A stretch of DNA of 64,000 nucleotides from Prosopocoilus inquinatus (lineage: Eukaryota > Arthropoda > Insecta > Coleoptera > Lucanidae): positions 96,408 to 160,407 of the forward strand of contig JAYKNF010000047.1 in assembly GCA_036172665.1 (NCBI GenBank), in the 5' to 3' direction. The translations under genes were made by a program, and so were the position numbers. This document shows, piece after piece, positions 26,497-40,709 of the stretch. Below the pieces are notes generated by a model that was given only the letters and a program-made list of their open reading frames with translations, did not search any database and was not told the DNA's origin. Positions within the stretch are counted from its first letter, which is position 1. Every line of letters starts with the position of its first letter.

Positions 26497-29145
26497 CAGC
26501 TGCGTCCGAGAACTTCGTATCTCACTTCAGAGTTACTGGAGCCCATCCAAACGTCAAATAACATGATAGATGAGTAAGCATCGATTAGATACATCACAGG
26601 AACAACGCTAATACGTGTTGTTTCGTTTAAAACTATTTCCAGCTTCAGCTGCGTCCGAGAACTTCGTATCTCACATCAAAGTTACTGGAGTCCATCGAAA
26701 CGCCAAATAACATGTTAGATGAGTAAGGATCGATTAGATACATCACAGGAACAACGCTAATACGTGTTGTTTCGTTTAAAACTATTTCCTGCTCCTGCTG
26801 CGTCCAAAAACTTTGTATCTCACATCAGAGCTACTGGAGTCCATCGAAACGCCAAATAACATGATAGATGAGTAAGGATCGATTAGATACATCACAGGAA
26901 CAACGCTAATACGTGTTGTTTCATTTAAAACTATTTCCAGCGCCAGCTGCGTCCGAGAACTTCGTATCTCACATCAGAGTTACTGGAGTCCGTCCAAACT
27001 TCAAATAACATGATAGATGAGTAAGGATCGATTAGTTACATCACAGGAACAACGCTAATATGTGTTGTTTCGTTTAAAACTATTTCCAGCTTCTGCTGCG
27101 TCCGAAAACGTCGTATCTCACATCAGAGTTACTGGAGTGCATCGAAACGTCAAATAACATGATAGATGAGTAAGGATCGATTAGATACATCACAGGAACA
27201 TCGCTAATGCGCGTTGTTTCGTTTAAAACTATTTCCAGCTTCAGCTGCGTCCGAGAACTTCGTATCTCACTTCAGAGTTACTGGAGCCCATCCAAACGTC
27301 AAATAACATGATAGATGAGTAAGGATCGATTAGATACATCACAGGAACAACGCTAATACGTGTTGTTTCGTTTAAAACTATTTCCTGCTCCTGCTGCGTC
27401 CAAAAACTTTGTATCTCACATCAGAGCTACTGGAGTCCATCGAAACGCCAAATAACATGATAGATGAGTAAGGATCGATTAGATACATCACAGGAACAAC
27501 GCTAATACGTGTTGTTTCATTTAAAACTATTTCCAGCTCCAGCTGCGTCCGAGAACTTCGTATCTCACATCAGAGTTACTGGGGTCCGTCCAAACGTCAA
27601 ATAACATGATAGATGAGTAAGGATCGATTAGTTACATCACAGGAACAACGCTAATATGTGTTGTTTCGTTTAAAACTATTTCCAGCTTCTGCTGCGTCCG
27701 AAAACGTCGTATCTCACATCAGAGTTACTGGAGTGCATCGAAACGTCAAATAACATGATAGATGAGTAAGGATCGATTAGATACAGCACAGGAACAACGC
27801 TAATACGTGTTGTTTCGTTTAAAACTATTTCTAGCTCCTGCTGCGTCCAAAAACTTTGTATCTCACATCAGACTTACTGGAGTCCATCCAAACGTCAAAT
27901 AACATGATAGATGAGTAAGGATCGATTAGATACATCACAGGAACAACGCTAATGCGTGTTGTTTCGTTTAAAACTATTTCCGGCTTCTGCTGCGTCCGAA
28001 AATTTCGTTTCTCACATTAGAGTTACTGGAGTCCATCGAAACGTCAAATAACATGATAGATGAGTAAGTATCGATTAGATACATCACAGGAACAACGCTA
28101 ATGCGTGTTGTTTCGTTAAAAACTATTTCCAGCTTCTGCTGCGTCCGAAAACGTCGTATCTCACATCAGAGCTACTGGAGTCCATCGAAACGCCAAATAA
28201 CATGATAGATGAGTAAGGATCGATTAGATACATCACAGGAACAACGCTAATACGTGTTGTTTCCTTCAAAGCTATTTCCAGCTTCAGCTGCGTCCGAGAA
28301 CTTCGTATCTCACATCAAAGTTACTGGAGTCCATCGAAACGCCAAATAACATGATAGATGAGTAAGGATCGATTAGATACATCACAGGAACAACGCTAAT
28401 GCGTGTTGTTTCGTTTAAAACTATTTCCAGCTTATGCTGCGTCCGAAGATTTCGTATCTCACATCAGAGATACTGGAGTCCATCCAAACGTCAAATAACA
28501 TGATAGATGAGTAACGATCGATTAGATACATCACAGGAACAACGCTAATACGTGTTGTTTCGTTTAAAACTATTTCCAGCTACTGCTGCGTCCAAAAACT
28601 TTGTATCTCACATCAGAGTTACTGGAGTCCATCCAAACGTCAAATAACATGATAGATGAGTAAGGATCGATTAGATACATCACAGGAACAACGCTAATAC
28701 GTGTTGTTTCCCTTAAAACTATTTCCAGCTTCAGCTGCGTCCGAGAACTTCGTATCTCACATCAAAGTTACTGGAGTCCATCGAAACGCCAAATAACATG
28801 ATAGATGAGTAAGGATCGATTAGATACATCACAGGAACAACGCTAATGCGTGTTGTTTCGTCTAAAACTATTTCCAGCTTCTGCTGCGTCCGAAAACGTC
28901 GTATCTCACATCAGAGCTACTGGAGTCCATCGAAACGCCAAATAACATGATAAATGAGTAAGGATCGATTAGATACAGCTCAGGAACAACGCTAATACGT
29001 GTTGTTTCGTTTAAAACTATTTCCAGCTCCTGCTGCGTCCAAAAACCTTGTATCTCACATCAGACTTACTGGAGTCCATCCAAACGTCAAATAACATGTT
29101 AGATAAGTAAGGATTGTTTAGATACATCACGGGAACAACGCTAAT
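26497..29145. repeat. 36-monomer unit, copy B (first half only)
   Basis: This copy is collinear with 21133-23781. The match starts after a T/C difference (21132 against 26496) and ends at taatgcg against taatacg (23782 against 29146). Differences include gcatcg near 26577, cgccagctg near 26940 and gctaatgcg against gctaaggcg. After 29145 this copy goes into a 3-monomer duplication instead of the copy A sequence. Confidence 0.84.
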
Positions 29146-29533
29146 ACGTGTTGTTTCCCTTAAAACTATTTCCAGCTTCAGCTGCGTCCGAGAACTTCGT
29201 ATCTCACATCAAAGTTACTGGAGTCCATCGAAACGCCAAATAACATGATAGATGAGTAAGGATCGATTAGATACATCACAGGAACAACGCTAATGCGTGT
29301 TGTTTCGTCTAAAACTATTTCCAGCTTCTGCTGCGTCCGAAAACGTCGTATCTCACATCAGAGCTACTGGAGTCCATCGAAACGCCAAATAACATGATAA
29401 ATGAGTAAGGATCGATTAGATACAGCTCAGGAACAACGCTAATACGTGTTGTTTCGTTTAAAACTATTTCCAGCTCCTGCTGCGTCCAAAAACCTTGTAT
29501 CTCACATCAGACTTACTGGAGTCCATCGAAACG
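27145..29533. repeat. 17-monomer duplication, copy A
   Basis: 2,389 bp recur at 29678-32066 at an offset of 2,533 bp (17 x 149). Markers shared with copy B are ccggcttctg, taacgatcg, tttccctta and ataaatgag with gatacagctc. A distinguishing change is ccttcaaagc near 28262 against cctttaaagc. The two matching stretches are separated by 144 bp (29534-29677), which belong to the monomer type found near 24.0-24.2 kb, so the junction involved a third sequence or a later exchange. Confidence 0.85.
28685..29527. repeat. Inner 3-monomer duplication
   Basis: 28685-29080 matches 29132-29527 at an offset of 447 bp (3 x 149). Both copies carry tttccctta (C run at 28710 and 29157), cgtctaaaac, ataaatgag with gatacagctc, and aaaaaccttg. 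The same pair is seen at 31243 and 31690 in the 17-monomer copy B. The monomer between the copies carries the rare ggattgtttag and cacggg. Confidence 0.85.
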
Positions 29534-29677
29534 TCAAATAACATGATAGATGAGTAAGGATCGATTAGATACATCACAGGAACAACGCTAATGCGTGTTG
29601 TTTCATTTAAAACTATTTCCAGCTTCTGCTGCGTCCGATAATTTCGTATCTCACATCAGAGTTACTGGAGTCCATCC

Positions 29678-32066
29678 AAACGTCAAATAACATGATAGAT
29701 GAGTAAGGATCGATTAGATACATCACAGGAACATCGCTAATGCGCGTTGTTTCGTTTAAAACTATTTCCAGCTTCAGCTGCGTCCGAGAACTTCGTATCT
29801 CACTTCAGAGTTACTGGAGCCCATCCAAACGTCAAATAACATGATAGATGAGTAAGGATCGATTAGATACATCACAGGAACAACGCTAATACGTGTTGTT
29901 TCGTTTAAAACTATTTCCTGCTCCTGCTGCGTCCAAAAACTTTGTATCTCACATCAGAGCTACTGGAGTCCATCGAAACGCCAAATAACATGATAGATGA
30001 GTAAGGATCGATTAGATACATCACAGGAACAACGCTAATACGTGTTGTTTCATTTAAAACTATTTCCAGCTCCAGCTGCGTCCGAGAACTTCGTATCTCA
30101 CATCAGAGTTACTGGGGTCCGTCCAAACGTCAAATAACATGATAGATGAGTAAGGATCGATTAGTTACATCACAGGAACAACGCTAATATGTGTTGTTTC
30201 GTTTAAAACTATTTCCAGCTTCTGCTGCGTCCGAAAACGTCGTATCTCACATCAGAGTTACTGGAGTGCATCGAAACGTCAAATAACATGATAGATGAGT
30301 AAGGATCGATTAGATACAGCACAGGAACAACGCTAATACGTGTTGTTTCGTTTAAAACTATTTCTAGCTCCTGCTGCGTCCAAAAACTTTGTATCTCACA
30401 TCAGACTTACTGGAGTCCATCCAAACGTCAAATAACATGATAGATGAGTAAGGATCGATTAGATACATCACAGGAACAACGCTAATGCGTGTTGTTTCGT
30501 TTAAAACTATTTCCGGCTTCTGCTGCGTCCGAAAATTTCGTTTCTCACATTAGAGTTACTGGAGTCCATCGAAACGTCAAATAACATGATAGATGAGTAA
30601 GTATCGATTAGATACATCACAGGAACAACGCTAATGCGTGTTGTTTCGTTAAAAACTATTTCCAGCTTCTGCTGCGTCCGAAAACGTCGTATCTCACATC
30701 AGAGCTACTGGAGTCCATCGAAACGCCAAATAACATGATAGATGAGTAAGGATCGATTAGATACATCACAGGAACAACGCTAATACGTGTTGTTTCCTTT
30801 AAAGCTATTTCCAGCTTCAGCTGCGTCCGAGAACTTCGTATCTCACATCAAAGTTACTGGAGTCCATCGAAACGCCAAATAACATGATAGATGAGTAAGG
30901 ATCGATTAGATACATCACAGGAACAACGCTAATGCGTGTTGTTTCGTTTAAAACTATTTCCAGCTTATGCTGCGTCCGAAGATTTCGTATCTCACATCAG
31001 AGATACTGGAGTCCATCCAAACGTCAAATAACATGATAGATGAGTAACGATCGATTAGATACATCACAGGAACAACGCTAATACGTGTTGTTTCGTTTAA
31101 AACTATTTCCAGCTACTGCTGCGTCCAAAAACTTTGTATCTCACATCAGAGTTACTGGAGTCCATCCAAACGTCAAATAACATGATAGATGAGTAAGGAT
31201 CGATTAGATACATCACAGGAACAACGCTAATACGTGTTGTTTCCCTTAAAACTATTTCCAGCTTCAGCTGCGTCCGAGAACTTCGTATCTCACATCAAAG
31301 TTACTGGAGTCCATCGAAACGCCAAATAACATGATAGATGAGTAAGGATCGATTAGATACATCACAGGAACAACGCTAATGCGTGTTGTTTCGTCTAAAA
31401 CTATTTCCAGCTTCTGCTGCGTCCGAAAACGTCGTATCTCACATCAGAGCTACTGGAGTCCATCGAAACGCCAAATAACATGATAAATGAGTAAGGATCG
31501 ATTAGATACAGCTCAGGAACAACGCTAATACGTGTTGTTTCGTTTAAAACTATTTCCAGCTCCTGCTGCGTCCAAAAACCTTGTATCTCACATCAGACTT
31601 ACTGGAGTCCATCCAAACGTCAAATAACATGTTAGATAAGTAAGGATTGTTTAGATACATCACGGTAACAACGCTAATACGTGTTGTTTCCCTTAAAACT
31701 ATTTCCAGCTTCAGCTGCGTCCGAGAACTTCGTATCTCACATCAAAGTTACTGGAGTCCATCGAAACGCCAAATAACATGATAGATGAGTAAGGATCGAT
31801 TAGATACATCACAGGAACAACGCTAATGCGTGTTGTTTCGTCTAAAACTATTTCCAGCTTCTGCTGCGTCCGAAAACGTCGTATCTCACATCAGAGCTAC
31901 TGGAGTCCATCGAAACGCCAAATAACATGATAAATGAGTAAGGATCGATTAGATACAGCTCAGGAACAACGCTAATACGTGTTGTTTCGTTTAAAACTAT
32001 TTCCAGCTCCTGCTGCGTCCAAAAACCTTGTATCTCACATCAGACTTACTGGAGTCCATCGAAACG
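29678..32066. repeat. 17-monomer duplication, copy B
   Basis: Copy of 27145-29533. It is bounded on the left by tcgaaacg against tccaaacg (27144 against 29677) and on the right by aacgtc against aacgcc (29534 against 32067). It carries a private cacggtaac near 31660. It includes the inner 3-monomer duplication, so that one is older than the 17-monomer event. After it, 32067-32355 continues with monomers of the 28.4-28.7 kb type. Confidence 0.85.
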
Positions 32067-32355
32067 CCAAATAACATGATAGATGAGTAAGGATCGATTA
32101 GATACATCACAGGAACAACGCTAATGCGTGTTGTTTCGTTTAAAACTATTTCCAGCTTATGCTGCGTCCGAAGATTTCGTATCTCACATCAGAGATACTG
32201 GAGTCCATCCAAACGTCAAATAACATGATAGATGAGTAACGATCGATTAGATACATCACAGGAACAACGCTAATACGTGTTGTTTCGTTTAAAACTATTT
32301 CCAGCTACTGCTGCGTCCAAAAACTTTGTATCTCACATCAGAGTTACTGGAGTCC

Positions 32356-34937
32356 ATCCAAACGTCAAATAACATGATAGATGAGTAAGGATCGATTAGA
32401 TACATCACAGGAACAACGCTAATACGTGTTGTTTCGTTTAAAACTATTTCTAGCTCCTGCTGCGTCCAACAACTTCGTATCTCACATCAGAGTTACTAGA
32501 GTCCATCGAAACGTCAAATAACATGATAGATGAGTAAGGATCGATTAGATACATCACAGGAACAACGCTAATGCGTGTTGTTTCATTTAAAACTATTTCC
32601 AGCTTCTGCTGCGTCCGATAATTTCGTATCTCACATCAGAGTTACTGGAGTCCATCCAAACGTCAAATAACATGATAGATGAGTAAGGATCGATTAGATA
32701 CATCACAGGAACATCGCTAATGCGCGTTGTTTCGTTTAAAACTATTTCCAGCTTCAGCTGCGTCCGAGAACTTCGTATCTCACTTCAGAGTTACTGGAGC
32801 CCATCCAAACGTCAAATAACATGATAGATGAGTAAGGATCGATTAGATACATCACAGGAACAACGCTAATACGTGTTGTTTCGTTTAAAACTATTTCCTG
32901 CTCCTGCTGCGTCCAAAAACTTTGTATCTCACATCAGAGCTACTGGAGTCCATCGAAACGCCAAATAACATGATAGATGAGTAAGGATCGATTAGATACA
33001 TCACAGGAACAACGCTAATACGTGTTGTTTCATTTAAAACTATTTCCAGCTCCAGCTGCGTCCGAGAACTTCGTATCTCACATCAGAGTTACTGGAGTCC
33101 GTCCAAACGTCAGATAACATGATAGATGAGTAAGGATCGATTAGTTACATCACAGGAACAACGCTAATATGTGTTGTTTCGTTTAAAACTATTTCCAGCT
33201 TCTGCTGCGTCCGAAAACGTCGTATCTCACATCAGAGTTACTGGAGTGCATCGAAACGTCAAATAACATGATAGATGAGTAAGGATCGATTAGATACAGC
33301 ACAGGAACAACGCTAATACGTGTTGTTTCGTTTAAAACTATTTCTAGCTCCTGCTGCGTCCAAAAACTTTGTATCTCACATCAGACTTACTGGAGTCCAT
33401 CCAAACGTCAAATAACATGATAGATGAGTAAGGATCGATTAGATACATCACAGGAACAACGCTAATGCGTGTTGTTTCGTTTAAAACTATTTCCAGCTTC
33501 TGCTGCGTCCGAAAATTTCGTTTCTCACATTAGAGTTACTGGAGTCCATCGAAACGTCAAATAACATGATAGATGAGTAAGTATCGATTAGATACATCAC
33601 AGGAACAACGCTAATGCGTGTTGTTTCGTTAAAAACTATTTCCAGCTTCTGCTGCGTCCGAAAACGTCGTATCTCACATCAGAGCTACTGGAGTTCATCG
33701 AAACGCCAAATAACATGATAGATGAGTAAGGATCGATTAGATACATCACAGGAACAACGCTAATACGTGTTGTTTCCTTTAAAGCTATTTCCAGCTTCAG
33801 CTGCGTCCGAGAACTTCGTATCTCACATCAAAGTTACTGGAGTCCATCGAAACGTCAAATAACATGATAGATGAGTAAGGATCGATTAGATACATCACAG
33901 GAACAACGCTAATACGTGTTGTTTCGTTTAAAACTATTTCCAGCTACTGCTGCGTCCAAAAACTTTGTATCTCACATCAGAGTTACTGGAGTCCATCCAA
34001 ACGTAAAATAACATGATAGATGAGTAAGGATCGATTAGATACATCACAGGAACATCGCTAATGCGTGTTGTTTCGTTTAAGACTATTTCCAGCTTCTGCT
34101 GCGTCCGAAAACATCGTATCTCACATCAGAGTTACTTGAGTCCATCGAAACGTCAAATAACATGTTAGATAAGTAAGGATCGATTAGATACATCACAGGA
34201 ACAACGCTAATGCGTGTTGTTTCGTTTAGAACTATTTCCAGCTTATGCTGCGTCCGAAGATTTCGTATCTCACATCAGAGATACTGGAGTCCATCCAAAC
34301 GTCAAATAACATGATAGATGAGTAAGGATCGATTAGATACATCACAGGAACAACGCTAATACGTGTTGTTTCGTTTAAAACTATTTCCAGCTCCTGCTGC
34401 GTCCAAAAACTTCGTATCTCACATCAGAGTTACTAGAGTCCATCGATAGGTCAAATAACATGATAGATGAGTAAGGATCGATTAGATACATCACAGGAAC
34501 AACGCTAATGCGTGTTGTTTCATTTAAAACTATTTCCAGCTTCTGCTGCGTCCGATAATTTCGTATCTCACATCAGAGTTACTGGAGTCCATCCAAACGT
34601 CAAATAACATGATAGATGAGTAAGGATCGATTAGATACATCACAGGAACAACGCTATTGCGTGTTGTTTCGTTTAAAACTATTTCCAGCTTATGCTGCGT
34701 CCGAAGATTTCGTATCTCACATCAGAGATACTGGAGTCCATCCATACGTCAAATAACATGATAGATGAGTAAGGATCGATTAGATACATCACAGGAACAA
34801 CGCTAATACGTGTTGTTTCGTTTAAAACTATTTCCAGCTCCTGCTGCGTCCAAAAACTTCGTATCTCACATCAGAGCTACTGGAGTCCATCGAAACGCCA
34901 AATAACATGATAGATGAGTAAGGATCGATTAGATACA
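32356..34937. repeat. Block repeated 57 monomers apart, right copy
   Basis: Partner of 23863-26444. It ends where gatacatcac changes to gatacagcac (26445 against 34938). Private changes are cagataac near 33112, aagactatt near 34080 and gataggtc near 34445. Part of this copy (33403-34876) was duplicated again 11 monomers to the right. Confidence 0.85.
33403..34876. repeat. 11-monomer duplication, copy A
   Basis: 1,474 bp match 35042-36515 at an offset of 1,639 bp (11 x 149). Differences seen are aagactatt near 34080, gataggtc near 34445 and, in the other copy, gcgtctgaaa near 35146. The copies are separated by 34877-35041, about one monomer of a different type (gatacagcac, then tacttgag). Confidence 0.85.
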
Positions 34938-35041
34938 GCACAGGAACAACGCTAATGCGTGTTGTTTCGTTTAAAACTATTTCCAGCTTCTGCTGCGTCC
35001 GAAAACATCGTATCTCACATCAGAGTTACTTGAGTCCATCG

Positions 35042-36515
35042 AAACGTCAAATAACATGATAGATGAGTAAGGATCGATTAGATACATCACAGGAACAACG
35101 CTAATGCGTGTTGTTTCGTTTAAAACTATTTCCAGCTTCTGCTGCGTCTGAAAATTTCGTTTCTCACATTAGAGTTACTGGAGTCCATCGAAACGTCAAA
35201 TAACATGATAGATGAGTAAGTATCGATTAGATACATCACAGGAACAACGCTAATGCGTGTTGTTTCGTTAAAAACTATTTCCAGCTTCTGCTGCGTCCGA
35301 AAACGTCGTATCTCACATCAGAGCTACTGGAGTTCATCGAAACGCCAAATAACATGATAGATGAGTAAGGATCGATTAGATACATCACAGGAACAACGCT
35401 AATACGTGTTGTTTCCTTTAAAGCTATTTCCAGCTTCAGCTGCGTCCGAGAACTTCGTATCTCACATCAAAGTTACTGGAGTCCATCGAAACGTCAAATA
35501 ACATGATAGATGAGTAAGGATCGATTAGATACATCACAGGAACAACGCTAATACGTGTTGTTTCGTTTAAAACTATTTCCAGCTACTGCTGCGTCCAAAA
35601 ACTTTGTATCTCACATCAGAGTTACTGGAGTCCATCCAAACGTAAAATAACATGATAGATGAGTAAGGATCGATTAGATACATCACAGGAACATCGCTAA
35701 TGCGTGTTGTTTCGTTTAAAACTATTTCCAGCTTCTGCTGCGTCCGAAAACATCGTATCTCACATCAGAGTTACTTGAGTCCATCGAAACGTCAAATAAC
35801 ATGTTAGATAAGTAAGGATCGATTAGATACATCACAGGAACAACGCTAATGCGTGTTGTTTCGTTTAGAACTATTTCCAGCTTATGCTGCGTCCGAAGAT
35901 TTCGTATCTCACATCAGAGATACTGGAGTCCATCCAAACGTCAAATAACATGATAGATGAGTAAGGATCGATTAGATACATCACAGGAACAACGCTAATA
36001 CGTGTTGTTTCGTTTAAAACTATTTCCAGCTCCTGCTGCGTCCAAAAACTTCGTATCTCACATCAGAGTTACTAGAGTCCATCGATACGTCAAATAACAT
36101 GATAGATGAGTAAGGATCGATTAGATACATCACAGGAACAACGCTAATGCGTGTTGTTTCATTTAAAACTATTTCCAGCTTCTGCTGCGTCCGATAATTT
36201 CGTATCTCACATCAGAGTTACTGGAGTCCATCCAAACGTCAAATAACATGATAGATGAGTAAGGATCGATTAGATACATCACAGGAACAACGCTATTGCG
36301 TGTTGTTTCGTTTAAAACTATTTCCAGCTTATGCTGCGTCCGAAGATTTCGTATCTCACATCAGAGATACTGGAGTCCATCCATACGTCAAATAACATGA
36401 TAGATGAGTAAGGATCGATTAGATACATCACAGGAACAACGCTAATACGTGTTGTTTCGTTTAAAACTATTTCCAGCTCCTGCTGCGTCCAAAGACTTCG
36501 TATCTCACATCAGAG
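35042..36515. repeat. 11-monomer duplication, copy B
   Basis: Copy of 33403-34876, including catcgata, gctattgcg and ccatacgtc. It ends where ccaaagactt near 36490 replaces ccaaaaactt and the next monomer changes from gagctac to gagttac. Base states at 34081 and 34447 agree with the more distant 23.9-26.4 kb copy here and not with copy A, so those changes are private to copy A. Confidence 0.84.
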
Positions 36516-38984
36516 TTACTGGAGTCCATCCAAACGTCAAATAACATGATAGATGAGTAAGGATCGATTAGATACATCACAGGAACAACGCTAATGCGTG
36601 TTGTTTCGTTTAAAACTATTTCCAGCTCCTGCTGCGTCCAAAAACTTCGTATCACACATCAGAGCTACTGGAGTCCATCCAAACGTCAAATAACATGATA
36701 AATGAGTAAGGATCGATTAGATACATCACAGGAACAACGCTAATGCGTGTTGTTTCGTTTAAAACTATTTCCAGCTTATGCTGCGTCCGAAGATTTCGTA
36801 TCTCACATCAGAGTTACTGGAGTCCATCCAAACGTCAAATAACATGATAGATGAGTAAGGATCGATTAGATACATCACAGGAACAACGCTAATGCGTGTT
36901 GTTTCTTTTAAAACTATTTCCAGCTTCAGCTGCGTCCGAGAACTTCGTATCTCACTTCAGAGTTACTGGAACCCATCCAAACGTCAAATAACATGATAGA
37001 TGGGTAAGGATCGATTAGATACATCACAGGAACAACGCTAATACATGTTGTTTCGTTTAAAACTATTTCCAGCTAATGCTGCGTCCAAAAACTTCGTATC
37101 TCACATCAGAGCTACTGGAGTCCATCGAAACGCCAAATAACATGATAGGTGAGTAAGGATCGATTAGATACATCACAGGAACAACGCTAATACGTGTTGT
37201 TTCATTTAAAACTATTTCCAGCTTCAGCTGCGTCCGAGAACTTCGTATCTCACATCAAAGTTACTGGAGTCCATCGAAACGCCAAATAACATGTTAGAAG
37301 AGTAAGGATCGATTAGATACATCACAGGAACAACGCTAATGCGTGTTGTTTCGTTTAAAACTATTTCCAGCTTCTGCTGCGTCCGAAAACGTCGTATCTC
37401 ACATCAGAGCTACTGGAGTCCATCGAAACGCCAAATAACATGATAGATGAGTAAGGATCGATTAGATACAGCACAGGAACAACGCTAATACGTGTTGTTT
37501 CGTTTAAAACTATTTCCAGCTCCTGCTGCGTCCAAAAACTTTGTATCTCACATCAGACTTACTGGAGTCCATCCAAACTTCAAATAACAAGTTAGATAAG
37601 TAAGGATCGTTTAGATACATCACAGGAACAACGCTAATACGTGTTGTTTCGTTCAAAACTATTTCCAGCTTCAGCTGCGTCCGAGAACTTCGTATCTCAC
37701 ATCAAAGTTACTGGAGTCCATCGAAACGCCAAATAACATGTTAGATGAGTAAGGATCGATTAGATACATCACAGGAACAACGCTAATGCGTGTTGTTTCG
37801 TTTAAAACTATTTCCAGCTTCTGCTGCGTCCGAAAACGTCGTATCTCTTTTCAGAGTTACTGGAGTCCGTCCAAACGTCAAATAACATGATAGATGAGTA
37901 AGGATCGATTAGTTACATCACAGGAACAACGCTAATATGTGTTGTTTCGTTTAAAACTATTTCCAGCTGCTGCTGCGTCCGAAAATTTCGTATCTCACAT
38001 TAGAGTTACTGGAGTCCATCGAAACGTCAAATAACATAGTAGCTAAGTTAGGATCTATTAGATACATCACAGGAACAACGCTAATACGTGTTTTTTCGTT
38101 CTAAACTATTTCCAGCTTCTGCTGCGTCCAAAAACTTTGTATCTCACATCAGAGTTACTGGAGTCCATCCAAACGTCAAATAACATGATAGATGAGTAAG
38201 GATCGATTAGATACATCACAGGAACAACGCTAATACGTGTTGTTTCGTTTAAAACTATTTCCAGCTTCTGCTGCGTCCGAAAACGTCGTATCTCACATCA
38301 GAGTTACTGGAGTGCATCGAAACGTCAAATAACATGATAGATAAGTAAGGATCGATTAGATACAGCAGAGGAACAACGCTAATACGTGTTGTTTCGTTTA
38401 AAACTATTTGTAGCTCCTGCTGAGTCCAAAAACTTTGTATCTCACATCAGACTTACTGGAGTCCATCCAAAGGTCAAATAACATGATAGATGAGTAAGGA
38501 TCGATTAGATACATCACAGGAACAACGCTAATGCGTGTTGTTTAGTTTAAAACTATTTCCAGCTTCTGCTGCGTCCGAAAATTTCGTTTCTCACATTAGA
38601 GTTACTGGGGTCCATCGAAACGTCAAATAACATGATAGATGAGTAAGTATCGATTAGATACATCACAGGAACAACGCTAATGCGTGTTGTTTCGTTAAAA
38701 ACTATTTCCAGCTTCTGCTGCGTCCGAAAACGTCGTATCTCACATCAGAGCTACTGGAGTCCATCGAAACGCCAAATAACATGATAGATGAGTAAGGATC
38801 GATTAGATACATCACAGGAACAACGCTAATGCGTGTTGTTTCGTTTAAAACTATTTCCAGCTTATGCTGCGTCCGAAGATTTCGTATCTCACATCAGAGA
38901 TACTGGAGTCAATCCAAACGTCAAATAACATGATAGATGAGTAAGGATCGATTAGATACATTACAGGAACAACGCTAATACGTC
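36516..38984. repeat. Mosaic segment related to the first 11 kb
   Basis: Pieces recur from far left. The tttcttttaaa and gatgggtaagg monomers near 36900-37360 match 2330-2790 (offset 232 monomers). cttttcag and agttaggatctatt near 37850-38060 match 10280-10490 and 15795-16000. The tttgtagctcc and tttagtttaaa monomers near 38407-38545 match 4137-4275 (offset 230 monomers). Private changes are ctaatgctgcg near 37073, gcagaggaac near 38365 and ctgctgagtcc near 38417. No non-satellite sequence is present. Confidence 0.8.
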
Positions 38985-40709
38985 TTGTTTCGTTTAAAAC
39001 TATTTCCAGCTCCTGCTGCGTCCAAAAACTTTGTATCTCACATCAGACTTACTGGAGTCCATCCAAACGTCAAATAACATCTTAGATAAGTAAGGATCGT
39101 TTAGATACATCACAGGAACAACGCTAATGCGTGTTGTTTCGTTTAAAACTATTTCCAGCTTCTGCTGCGTCCGAAAATTTTGTATCTCACATCAGAGATA
39201 CTGGAGCCCATCCAAACGTCAAATAACATGATAGATGAGTAAGGATCGATTAGATACATCACAGGAACAACGCTAATACGTGTTGTTTCGTTTAAAACTA
39301 TTTCCAGCTCCTGCTGCGTCCAAAAACTTCGTATCTCACATCAGAGCTACTGGAGTCCATCGAAACCCCAAATAACATGATAGATGAGTAAGGATCGATT
39401 AGATACATCACAGGAACAACGCTAATACGTGTTGTTTCATTTAAAACTATTTCCAGCTTCAGCTGCGTCCGAGAACTTCGTATCTCACATCAAAGTTACT
39501 GGAGTCCATCGAAACGCCAAATAACATGTTAGATGAGTAAGGATCGATTAGATACATCACAGTAACAACGCTAATGCGTGTTGTTTCGTTTAAAACTATT
39601 TCCAGCTTCTGCTGCGTCCGAAAACGTCGTATCTCACATCAGAGCTACTGGAGTCCATCGAAACGCCAAATAGCATGATAGATGAGTAAGGATCAATTAG
39701 ATACAGCACAGGAACAACGCTAATATGTGTTGTTTCGTTTAAAACTATTTCCAGCTCCTGCTGCGTCCAAAAACTTTGTATCTCACATCAGACTTACTGG
39801 AGTCCATCCAAACTTCAAATAACATGTTAGATAAGTAAGGATCGTTTAGATACATCACAGGTACAACGCTAATACGTGTTGTTTCGTTCAAAACTATTTC
39901 CAGCTTATGCTGCGTCCGAAGATTTCGTATCTCACATCAGAGATACTGGAGTCCATCCAAACGTCAAATAACATGATAGATGAGTAAGGATCGATTAGAT
40001 ACATCACAGGAACAACGCTAATACGTGTTGTTTCGTTTAAAACTATTTCCAGCTCCTGCTGCGTCCAAAAACTTCGTATCTCACATCAGAGTTACTAGAG
40101 TCCATCGAAACGTCAAATAACATGATAGATGAGTAAGGATCGATTAGATAAATCACAGGAAAAACGCTAATGCGTGTTGTTTCATTTAAAACTATTTCCA
40201 GCTTCTGCTGCATCCGAAAACGTCGTATCTCACATCAGAGCTACTGGAGTCCATCGAAACGCCAAATAACATGATAGATGAGTAAGGATCGATTAGATAC
40301 ATCACAGGAACAACGCTAATACGTGTTGTTTCATTTAAAACTATTTCCAGCTTCAGCTGCGTCCGAGAACATCGTATCTCACATCAAAGTTACTGGAGTC
40401 CATCGAAACGCCAAATAACATGATAGATGAGTAAGGATCGATTAGATACATCACAGGAACAACGCTAATACGTGTTGTTTCGTTTAAAACTATTTCCAGC
40501 TTCTGCTGCGTCCGAAAACGTCGTATCTCACATCAGAGTTACTAGAGTCCATCGAAACGTCAAATAACATGATAGATGAGTAAGGATGGATTAGATACAT
40601 CACAGGAACAACGCTAATGCGTGTTGTTTCGTTTAAAACTATTTCCAGCTTCAGCTGCGTCCGAGAACTTCGTATCTCACTTCAGAGTTACTGGAGCCCA
40701 TCCAAACGT
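38985..40709. repeat. 14-monomer unit (first of three)
   Basis: Identity with the next unit runs 38985-40501 against 41071-42587 at an offset of 2,086 bp (14 x 149), marked by aacatcttagataag at 39081, 41167 and 42955 (positions of cttag). Differences include gatcaattag near 39695 and aatatgtg near 39724. Compared with the later 12-monomer units this copy carries two extra monomers (about 40502-40799), one with ggatggattag. It is preceded by gtcttg near 38984. Confidence 0.85.
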
